Shown here piece by piece: positions 21,804 to 33,000 of a DNA stretch of 64,000 bases. The DNA comes from Mytilisepta virgata (lineage: Eukaryota > Mollusca > Bivalvia > Mytilida > Mytilidae). Numbering within the stretch: the first letter of the stretch is position 1; every line of letters starts with the position of its first letter. The stretch covers positions 53,554,372 through 53,618,371 of the forward strand of contig CM051518.1 in assembly GCA_028015205.1 (NCBI GenBank), in the 5' to 3' direction. Under the pieces are notes generated by a model that made no database searches, had not been told where the DNA came from, and saw only the letters and a program-made list of their open reading frames with translations. Position numbers and translations under genes: made by a program.

Positions 21804-22302
21804 AAAATAGAAACTGATAGATATGCTAAAAATTATATTGAACGTTCACAAATACTATGTACTATGTGCATACTCGGAGAGGTTGAAGACGAGGAACACT
21901 TTTTAGCTCAATGTCCATTGTATGAAAATGAAAGAAAAGTATTTTATGAAAATATATCTTATTTTGTAATAATTTTGGGAACCTGAATAAAACATCAAAG
22001 TTTATTTGGCTATTAACTAATGAAAATATTAATGTCCTAAAAACATTGGATATATTTATAAATAAGTGTTTAGAAATAAGAAATTTTATATAATAACATG
22101 CAAATATTTTAATTGATATATTACGTTAATATAGATATTGTGCATATAGTATGGCTCTGACCTGACTGCGGTTATTGTGGGTTTAAATATATATATGTAA
22201 ACTGTATATGTACCTCCAATGATATAAATCATTTGTATTTGATTGCTTGCTCTTAATGGGCCCTTAATTGGAAATAAAAAATTCTTATTCTTATTCTTAT
22301 TC
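21804..22302 (+). pseudogene. LINE reverse-transcriptase fragment, 3' piece and tail
   Basis: IETDRYAKNY followed by LCTMCILGEVEDEEHFLAQC is the typical C-terminal CCHC-like region of mollusc non-LTR retrotransposons (C..C....VEDE.HFL..C). It continues the 5' piece at 16,600-17,066, but in a shifted frame. It ends in 'attcttattcttattct', a short-repeat tail of the kind LINEs carry. Confidence 0.72.
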
Positions 22303-22429
22303 TATATGGTGTAGTTTATATATTATTAAAAGATTTGGGAAGTTTTTCCCGAAAAAGATATGAAAAAAGACGAATTTTGGTAGAATCTGGTGCCATCTCA
22401 TGATTTAAACATGCATTTATAAAATGGTT

Positions 22430-22705
22430 TAAAAAACCTGCCGAGTTATTTATTTTCAATACATTGTAGGTCAGGTTATTTATTTTCAAACTACCACAGA
22501 ACAAACCATTCATTTTTGTTATTATCAAGGCTGGGTTATTTATTTTCAAAATCCTCCTGCCCCCCCCCCCCCCCCCCCCAAAAAAAAAAAAAAAGAAAAA
22601 AAAATATCAAATGGTCGTCCCCTTAGCTGTTTAGGCAAGGTCAATATAAATTTACAAGGTTTGATTAATCCTGATAGCGGCCTATTACAAATACAGTAAT
22701 TGTTT
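22430..22705 (-). repeat. Right arm of the distant inverted repeat (C-run)
   Basis: Reverse complement of the 15,391-15,650 series, including a run of 20 C (22560-22579), 'atcaaatggtcgtcccctta' and 'tcctgatagcgg'. Together the arms enclose about 6.8 kb of transposon debris. Confidence 0.75.
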
Positions 22706-22975
22706 TATTACATGAATGGGAAAGTTGTACTTTTACTTTCTATTTTAAGAACAAATCGGTCACTATCACATTCCGCTTGACCGGTCAGGATCTATTTTAG
22801 TCCCAAACCGTGCATGCGGATTCTTTTACTAATTTTAGATACTTATCAGTTACTATCATGAGTACTAAAGACCTTTTAGACTTCACCCAATCAGAGAATA
22901 GAAAAAATATAGTCATGTAATAAATATATATAGAAAATCAACAAAATTGTAATAAATTAAAAATTTTTTTTTTAG

Positions 22976-24877
22976 ATTACAGATGTGGCTGCAGTTGTCT
23001 TGCTCATGTGAAACTTGAATACACTCATTATGGTGAGTTTTACTTTTAACTATGTATAAAAATTTATAAAGAAATTTAACTATGGGAATAAGCAAAGGAA
23101 GTAAGACCACTTTGAATTCTCACTATTAATTTAGAATAGTTTAATACATGCATTTAACAAATTCTGACGTAAATAATCTATTTGAATATTAAAAAAAAAA
23201 ACATAAATTTAATGTTCAATCATTAACTTAACTTAATTAATAAGTTATAGTTTTCTACCCATAAAGGTTGTTAGTAGACGCGATTTTTGTCAATTGTCAA
23301 ACATTTTGTATCATTGTGGGAATATTGCGACACTGAAAGACATCCTGAACAAAAACCATTCTACTGTCACATGAAAGGGTATAGATTAACTCGCTTATAC
23401 CACATCTTAGTGTCCTTTGTGTTGAATAATTGTTTTATAGAATTGAAAATAGCAAATTTGTTTTTAGTCTCCTAGAGCTATATTGGAATAAAAAGTATAT
23501 TTCAAGTTAGACACTTATTTCATAGCTTTTTTAAGTAGATCTTAGAATCTACTAATAAAATGATATATATCAGGGAGATTTTGAAAGCCATTGGACCCAT
23601 TTTTGCAAATGATCCAAGAGGTTAGCAGAAATCAGGGGGAAATGGCACTTCCCCTTTGAACATACTAACTTCGATTTAAAAATGTTCAAGATAGGCCACG
23701 GTAATTTAGTATAAACGCTTTCTCAACTTATTGGGTATCTTAACATGTTTTATTTGGATTTATTTTCGTCGCTTAGTAATGTTTTAAATGAATGACTCTC
23801 GACGTTTTTTTAGTCGCGTTGATCAAGTTCCATACAACATGGCGACATTTTTAATTGCAACACAATAAACCCATTGTTAAAAATATATGTTTATAAGCCA
23901 TCTATCTGATGAAATAGATAGACAGTATCAATGCCACTGTAAGTGCCACTCCAGACCTCCACAGATGCAACTGAACAGCCCGGAACTTGACCAAAGACTT
24001 CGTGATTTAAAAAGCAATTTAACAGTTGCAAGGAATCAGACCAGTGGTAAGTTTATCTTGAATACACATATAGCTCTCTACTGAAATATCTCTCTTGATT
24101 AAGACAATGTAAATATTTTCAACGTTGTGCGATTTTGCTGAAATTGGATCTTTTCGACCCCCCCCCCCCCCCATTTATGTTAATGGTGAAACTTTTTGAC
24201 TATAGGGTCAAATGGGTGTAGTCAAGATCAGTAAAAAGACATTTTCCCGATTTATCATTCCGGATTAGGTCCTGTAGCAGTGACTGTTACACATTTGTCT
24301 AAATCTTTGAAATTGTAGTCAGTTATTGTTTTGTGTTTTTTAAACATGTACATAAATGTTAACTATAACAATGATCGCATCTGCAGGACTGTAGTCGGTG
24401 CATTAGTTCTTCAACTCCAAGATAGACCTATTAGGCTGCAACAGTGAGAAAAAAAACTCAAAACCTAAGACGGATCACAATATAAATGATATATCCATAC
24501 GTGTTCATCAAGTCAAAATCATACAAATTTTAATTGTGACATTATCCTGACAAAAAGCACATTCTATCAAATTACTTTACACAGCAAAAGCAAAAGAAAT
24601 ATAACTCTTATCTTTTTCTGTTATTGTTACAGCCTACAGAAGACTAAAAACCAGTGTATATGAAAACAGTCCTGTTGCAGTAGGTTTTGGTTGTTGTGGA
24701 ATGTTTGTCCTAATGTCTATCATAGTGTTTTTTTCCATTATGGATATACCTGATTTCATATTTATTATAAATCAAACATATATACACTGGAGGTGTTTCA
24801 TGAATTTAAGAAGAAATATATCACTAAAGTTGAGGAAAAGAACACCACTATCGAGAAATATTGTAGATAATGAGTGA
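22976..24877 (+). CDS. Gene B: CxCxC-transmembrane cassette related to gene A (5' part not found)
   Basis: Three exons: 22976-23032 (YRCGCSCLAHVKLEYTHY), 23918-24046 (DRQYQCHCKCHSRPPQMQ, then ELDQRLRDLKSNLTVARN) and 24633-24877 (AYRRLKTSVYENS, a hydrophobic helix around GFGCCGMFVLMSIIVFFSIM, and the tail MNLRRNISLKLRKRT; stop TGA 24875-24877). All junctions are phase 1, as in gene A, and the order CxCxC, CxCxC, helix, TM, basic tail is the same. About 143 residues. The first acceptor of the middle exon ('gaaatag') has a poor pyrimidine tract. Either a tandem paralogue whose 5' exons are lost or unseen, or an alternative 3' end of gene A. Function unknown. Confidence 0.68.
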
Positions 24878-26936
24878 GATACTCTGATAAAGAATCTTGA
24901 TTTTTGGGGTATAATTTTAAAATTGTATGAGAAATGTATACAAATATTTGGCAAATAGGGTTAGTTCCTACCTTGAAATGTGCATTTTATGAGAAAAATG
25001 AATTGGATAGACAGTTATTTGTATCATTTATATAATTTTATATCTAATGTAAATGTCATCGGGTTTTTAAATAATACAAAATAAGATTAAAATTGCAGAT
25101 CTTCTATTTTAGTAATAATTGAACACAAATTGTGATTAAATTCACCATACAAACGCCTAACACAATTGGGAACCTAAACTAATGTTGGTGTTCTGTCCTG
25201 CAGCCAAGGACCAAATGACTGTTTCACAAAAAAATGCAGACAAGCACACAAATGAAAACTTTGAGGTGAAAGTTAAAAAATCAATTGTTCTTCAATGTCA
25301 TTGCATCAATTGGAGCTGCACCTTAGGCTTGGTCTTAAGAGGAGTTTAGATTCAATACTTGTATTTCCATACAGCTTCAACAACATTCGTGTTTTGGAAA
25401 ATTACAGCATAAGTCTGTTCCCAACTATAGATGTGTGTATTGTACTGACAAGGCCCACTCTATTTTGAAAATCATAAATTAGCTTCTTCTTTGAAAAATT
25501 AAAATTAATGGATTAGATCTTTGGAAAGATATGCAAAAATAATGAAAGTTTTGTTAATTTATTTTCATTTTACATTCAGTACCAACAATTCAAAAGTATA
25601 TGGAGCAAACAAGAAACTTCAGACCAGTAAAACAATTTATTTTAGAGATAATCTGCTAAAATTTAAAAAGGTGAAAACAAAGGAAAAGGTTTAGGATTGT
25701 ATTTATTTTATCTTAATGCTGGTAACTGTGAAAGCCATCACATTATCACAGTATTCACAATTATTACTTTATTGTGGTACGAAATTAAAATAAAAATATT
25801 TCTGACACTGCTCAAATCTACCAAATTTTTATTTCTTATTTATTTCCTGTAAAGTATAAATGTTCATTTTCACCCCAGCCGAAGTAAAAACAATCCAAAA
25901 TAAAATCTAAATTTTATGAAAAAAAAAATATCACCTCTTCATAATTAATTGTGCCTTTGAAAAATATAACAAAACAAGTTGCTTATGTTTTACTTTACAA
26001 AATACTTATGACATAAAATAATTGGGCCACACAAACATTGCTCTCATCCAGAGCAACCATGGTGATATGTTTACCGGTATACTCCACCACTGCTTAGTGT
26101 CTGTACCAAGACAATCCAGGCTGTTATTTCTTCATTTGTGTTTTGTGATCTTTCATGTTATTTTTGTCTGAAGGTTGTCTTGGACGGCATTAATTGATTG
26201 GTATGTCAACGCTGACTTTTCCTGTATTCCATTTTTTTGTTTATTTATATGCTGACTTTAACCAAGATGACCATTTGGTAGTTTGAACCGCTTGACATAG
26301 TGCCCAGCCACAATTTTTACATTTTTTGTAAATTTTGCCTTTGAATATGATCCCTGTTTTGATGTTTGTACACCTTTATTTTGACCCTTGCTACTATTCT
26401 GATATGTTTGTACATGTTACACTGAACTGCTTTCCTTGACCATACCCACATTTTTGGTATGTTTTAATACTGTTTAATTTTTTTTACATTTTGGATATTT
26501 CTACACCTTATTTTTTATCTTGACCACTACATTGCTGTTTCTAATCTTGCTTTTATCTTGTTTAAACACTTGACCTTTGACCTGGACAATAATTTGGTAT
26601 TCTGAGCTACTTTTGACCTGTTTCTATACTTTGGCTTTGACCGAGGTCTCTAAAAATACTTTGCCATTGATCCTGCCAACTGTTTATATAGTTTACATTT
26701 GAACTCTTGTATTTGACCTAGCCACTATTGTTGCATCTTTCCACATCTTGCTAATTTCAAAATTATTTTAGAATAAAAAAAAGTCTACTTGAACAAACAA
26801 GATTTACATGATCACATTCATACTTTCATGACAAAATAAGAATTAAGCTGTATGGAGTTAAAACTTCAAATTGAAAGATATCTTTAAAAGGCAGTGTGTA
26901 AAAAAAATCATCATACTGATATGATAAAATGCTAAT
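24878..26936. other. Spacer between gene B and IARS2
   Basis: Convergent 3' ends of gene B (+) and IARS2 (-); it must contain both 3' UTRs. TTTATT at 26240-26245 is one candidate minus-strand AATAAA. From about 26,240 to 26,760 there is a degenerate series of 'ttgacc...tttgtt.. tatac' blocks, an old tandem array. No supported gene. Confidence 0.4.
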
Positions 26937-27082
26937 TTATTTCCATTCCCCGGCCATAGCATTCAGACACCTCCTACATGGAGTACCGTAAGTTTCTGAG
27001 GTATATCTCCGACATCGTTCACAGATATTCTGCATAGTTGGTGAGATAATTAACATATAATGCTCTGGTTGTTTTATATTGT
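26937..27082 (-). CDS. IARS2: IARS2 exon 23: C-terminal zinc-finger-like module and stop
   Basis: Reads [16 protein letters not shown], then [15 protein letters not shown], then [14 protein letters not shown] and TAA (26937-26939). Four cysteines in CxxC...CxxC match the C-terminal zinc-binding peptide of bacterial and mitochondrial IleRS. Confidence 0.92.
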
Positions 27083-30000
27083 CTGAAACAAACAAAAAAT
27101 TCAAACTTGTCAAACATAATAATTCAGCAATTCAAGTAAGGCTATGTAAAATTGATTTTTATATTAAATTGTTTCATATTGCCTGATTGAATTTTCCATT
27201 GTTCTGACAATAAATCATAAATTATGTACAACTTTGATATTCATTTTCAGATTTTTTTTCATTTATAAAAAAGGTTTCCAAAGGGTCTGTGTCAGTTACA
27301 CGTAATTAGGTTAAATGTTGAATTTGAGGAGTGGAGGAAAAAGCGGTTGTAGATAAAAACTATAAATGTTATATAACACAAAAACATATGAAATTATGTA
27401 TTATTAATTAATAAAGCTGCCATGATTAAATCAATGTATAAAACTTTCTATTCCTTATTGTTGTCTAAAAAGAAGTAACTAACCTCTGACATAAACATTG
27501 CACAATCCATCTTCTCTTTGTGTGTCTTCAGGAATTGTGGGTAATTGCTTTTTTGTTATGACTGTATATGATGACCGCATAATTTCTGTTAAAGCTGATG
27601 TGCAGGATGTTTCTTCTGTCTGAAAATGCTATTTAAGAAAAAAACATCAGTTTAATAATTCTACCATCATTACATAGTGGAAAAGAATGATGAAGATTAA
27701 TTCAATAAATCAGAAATCAAATGGAAATATATCATAAAAAATTGTAATATATTGTCTCAAAATTGTCATCCTTTTTTACATGCATGAAATATATCAGACT
27801 TCATTAGTATATAAGATAAATCAAAGGTTTTAAGTATCGGTCAAAACCCCTAAAACAGGAATAATTATTGTATAACTAATCTTGAAATGGGAATACCTAA
27901 AAATCTACGAGTTACCAAACAACACGTTAATTCACGAGTGCGCGTAGCACACGAGTGAATTATTAGTGTTTTTCGGTCACGAATTGTAGATCTTTGGTAT
28001 TCAAATTTCGAGATTAGTTATTCTGTTTATTACATTTACTTATTCTGTTTATTCATAAAATTTAATGAGAAAATACAAGGGATTATGTTTTTATGCAACT
28101 ACGCGACGACATTTGTATAGCAACATCGTTGGCGACAGCTATTGTTACGTCACTTCCTAGAGTGAAATATGACTTTCGATTTCACTGGGTGAATTATCGG
28201 ATTAGATTTCACTCGGAAATCCCGATATTTCACCACATATAATGTAATAAAAAGATTTAATGATTACTGTAAATTAAACTTTGAAATTTGGCCCCTAAGT
28301 CAACAAGATCACCTTCCACTAAGAATCTTTAAGAAAATAACAACATCCCATCCGAATATTATATGCATTGCAAAGTATGGTATTAAATGTTTATACTTAG
28401 GATACAGAGGTTCATTGTCACATCTGTAACCCTTCGATTTTTTTTAATAGACCAACGACTCTATTGAAATGTGTATCAGTATTTGCAAACTACAAAACCT
28501 GTCATGATGAAAAAATAAATATGAAATAAATGATTAACAACCAACCTTTAAAACTTCATAGAGAAGACTGCTTGCATATATAATGAGATCAAAGTCTATT
28601 GGATTTTCTGAGCATATAACACTGTTAAAATGGTCTTTTATATCTAAAACAGGCTTAACACTATTGGCTGCTGGCTGGTCCAACCAATCATATTCTAAGT
28701 TAAACCATCCATCTTTGAGCAGAATGTCTTCTGGAAGAGTTTTTAATACAAGTTTACTTTTATGTAGCATTTTTTTTTGCATCTGAAAATTGATTATTGG
28801 GGGTATTTTTTGGTGAAAATTCATTGTTAGGCCAATTGAAGTTAATTGACAGATTCTCAGACATTTGGGGCCTGTGAAAAGATTTTATTCTTTATTTTTC
28901 CATGATTGGCAAGGCTCATGTGTAAAGAAAAAATTACTGTTGGAAAGTCCAGAAAAGGGGACTTGTGGTTGACTCACAAAGTCAATGTACATGTATATGT
29001 CAAATACTGCTTTTGGATCATAAAATTGGATGTATTCATTCATTTTAGCCAACAACACGTAGGATATCAAAGACTGTATATTTTTCATGGACCAGAAATA
29101 AATGCCAGAAATAATCATAGATTTTAACAGACATGAAAATTTCTGAAATTTGTTTGCCTGAGATAGAAAAAAAAATTGGGGCAGCCAATTTTTCAGGGGT
29201 GGGTGGTGATTATATAATTTGCCAATTAATTGGCCTTATGAAGAAATCAAATTTAGTGGTTTTGTTATTTTCTAGTAAAAAACGCTGAATTAAAAATGCA
29301 TTTCATTGAATATCTTAAATTCATGGTCCAAAGCACTGAGAAAAACCATGACTGTAAAAAACTGGTATCAAACGTTGTCAAAAATCCCCCAAAAGATTTG
29401 TGAAAAAGTCATCATTTAACAGAAAACAAAATTTAAATAGATAAAGTGATTAAATTCCAAAATAAATTTTGTCAGACACCTAGGGCATGACTTGGATTCT
29501 GGAATAATACAGTGTTGTCCTGAACAGCAAATAAAAAATAATTTGAAAATGTAACTATGATGTTGCAATCATTTCAAACAGTCATACCCTTTTTACACAA
29601 AGTGTCAGGATAATGTTGATACAACTCTTCAGTAAAGTGAGGTAAAATTGGTGCTAAGCTTCGCAATACTACATTTAATATATGATACTGTACAAACTGA
29701 CTAGCAAGACGTTCCTGAGAGGACTTCTCTGAACAATACAATCTGAAATGGAAAAAAAATTATACAGTTATCTGGCAAAATATGACTTGTTGGTAATTCT
29801 TTATTTAAACTTTTTCTGCAAATCTATAACTTTGTTTAAATTCTTTCTTAAAAACACCTTAAGATCAAATTAGAAACTATGGCTTTTCACCTTGAGCAGG
29901 ACTAAAAATTTGGTCAATTTGGCTGGTTTTTCTATAGGGTTCTATGTTGAACAAAATTCAGCTGTGGAAGTCATCTTGGTTGACAGTCCAGGCCAAAGTA

Positions 30001-33000
30001 CACATTTCTAATAAAGAATCATCTAAGGAACATTTCTGCTGTCTTGTTCCAAGTGGCTAAGTGGTTTCGACAAGAAGATTTTTAAATGAATTTTCCTATA
30101 GGGTCCTATATTTAACTAAGTTCGGCTGTGGCAGCGATCTTGGTTGACAATCCAGGTGATCCTGCACATTTTTGAAGAGGACCATCTAAGGACCAATGCT
30201 GCCAAGTTTAGTTCCAATTGGTTCCATAGTTTCAGATGGGAAGATTTTTGAGTGAATTTCTCATAGGGTCCCATGTTAAACTAAGTTTGGCCGTGGCGGC
30301 CATCTTGCTTCACAATTCACGAAATCGGACATATTTCTGAAAGAGGACCTCACAAGGACCATTGCTGCCAAGTCTAGCTCCAATATGTCAAGGGGTTTCA
30401 GAAAAGAAGATTTTTCAATGAATTTACCATAGGGCCCTATGTTAAACTAACTTCTGCTCTGGTGGCCATCTTGATTGACAGTCCATGTCATCGGACACAC
30501 CTCTGAAAGATGACCATCTAAGGACCATTGCTGCCAAATCTGGTTCCAATTGGTCAAGTGGTTTCAGAATTTTCAATGAATTTTCCCATATGGCCCTATG
30601 TTAAACTAATGTCGGATGTGGCGGTTAACAGTCGGGTCATCGGACATATTTCTGAAAGAGAACTTCCTAAGGACCATTACTGCCAAACTTGGTTCCAATT
30701 GGCCTTGCAGTTTCATAGAAGATTTTTTAAATTCATTCCCCTTTTTTTCTATTTTTAGTAACAGCAGCCATGTCGGTTGGAAGTCGGGGATGCCGGACAA
30801 AGATTTGGAAGGGGCCACCCAAGGACCATTCTACCAAAGTTTGGTCCCAATTGGCTCCATGGTTTTAGAGGAGAAGGTTTTTAAAGGAAAGTTTACTCTG
30901 GATGCCGTCTTTAAAGGGCAAAAACTCCTATAAGAGGTCAATCAATGATTTTGGTCATGTTGACTTATTTGAAGATCTTACTTTGCTGAACATTTTTGCT
31001 GCTTACAGTTTGTCTTTATCTATAATAATATTCAAGATAACCTAAAACTGCAAAATTTCGTTAAAATTAACAATTCAGTGACAATAATCCAACAAAGGGC
31101 TGACCGATTCGTCTGAAAATTTCACGGCAGGTAGATCTTGACCTGATGAACATTTTTATCCCCGTCAGTTTGGCTCTAAATGCTTTAGTTTTTGAGATAT
31201 AAGACAAAAACTGCAGTTTACCTCTATGTTCTATTTTTAGCCATGTTGGTTGGGAGGTGGGGACATCCGACATATTTTTTAAACTAGATACCCTAATAAT
31301 GCTTTTGGCCAAGTTTGGTTCCATTTGGTCCAGCAGTTTCAGAGGAGAAGATTTTTGTAAAAGTTAACGGACTAGGAAGGACGACAGAAGCCAACTGATG
31401 AGAATAGCTCACTTGACCCTTTGGGACAGGTGAGCTAATAAAAAGGCAGGACCAGGATTTTGGCAAAATAAAAAGCCAGGATCACTTTGAGTGCGAAAAA
31501 AAATGCATGATCTGTGTCAATCATGGAATTTTTTGTTTAAAATGAAAATAAAAATTTTGGCCACGATAGCCTCCAAAAAAAAAAATCCCGGGAACAGAAT
31601 TTTGTCGAGAAAAATAGGCAGGATCAAAGTTCATCCTAGCCCCCCCCCCCAATAAAAATCAAATGGTTGCTCCCCTAAATTTTTTCTTATGGGTGAAATG
31701 CAGGATTAAACTAATTCATTCACTTCTGAACGTAGCAGTACTTTAATCCTCATTTTTTTTTCATTTTAGTTTTATTTCTACCTAACAGAATATTTATAAT
31801 TTGTGAAATAAGCTCAGAAACAGTATAAAATAAAGGTCTTTCTCATAAAATAACGCCAAATGGCATAATAAATATATACCTGTAACATCGTTTTTTTCAT
31901 TTACATGTATGTAACTAGTAAACTTACCTATCCTTAGTTATACTACAATAAAAACTAGACACATCTGATATAAGAAACTTCTCCACTGTTAGTAATACTC
32001 TGCTATAGTTATATTCATCATAATACTTTGACACCTGAAATCATACATTTATGGATGAATTTACAATTACAATTACAATTTACAATTACAATTTACAATT
32101 ACAATTTACAATTTACAATTACAATTACAAAACTCAAAACATAAATTGTTTCCTGTTCAGTCCTTCATGATGTCTCTATGAACCTTACCAAATATCATTA
32201 AATTTTCATATGCATAGTGGTTCTATCTAATAGACAGATTACCATTTAAATGAATATATATTGAGATACAATTTAAAACAGAAAAAGATGGAAACTTTAT
32301 CTTTACAAATCAATTTGCGCTGTTCCTTTGTATGAATTTTTTCATGGTGCATGTTTCATTTTTGTTTTAATAATTTTTATATTATGTCCTTTTTTCACAT
32401 TAATAATTTGTTCTGAACATTGGATTTTTTTTTCTCCTAGAATAATCTTTTAAGGAATTGCAGAAATGAAGTAAATATGAATGAACATGTACAACAATGG
32501 AAAACAGTTGATTTCTTTTTCACACTGCTTTCTCAAAACCAACAAGTTTCAATCAATTTATTTCTTATTCTACACATTCATCCACTTCCAATGTATCCTG
32601 TATTACAGTAGAGTCAAATTGTTTTTTGATGAGGATCATTCAAAAAAATCACAGTGAAAACCAATACCGGTACATTTCTTATTTGATAAACATGCTGCCA
32701 CCAAAGTCTAATGCAAAATTAAAATTTAAGAAACTAATGAATTACAAATCATTTTATTATTAATACAACATACTTAACATGATATAACCTGTTTGTTGAA
32801 ATTCTATTGTTCTCGTTGATTTTGACCAATCATGCGTGCTGCAGAATTAGTTTCTGAAACAGTGAATTATTCCTTACCTGTTTACCAAAGTTATGCAGTA
32901 AATGCAACATATATTTGTCCTGAGGCCATAACTGGTCCCGTGTCACTGTACATTTGTCAATATTTAGGTCATGGATATTACCCAACAAATATCTCAGAAC

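Noticed and set aside
16600..22302. Functional LINE
   Set aside because: Fragmentary, frameshifted, lacks the catalytic RT core and is cut by other elements.
30528..31324. Several frames of 70-105 codons on both strands
   Set aside because: Artefacts of the 150-bp tandem core of the hairpin-ended element.
32058..32130. CRISPR-like regular repeats
   Set aside because: A simple ACAATT microsatellite; no spacers, and the genome is eukaryotic.
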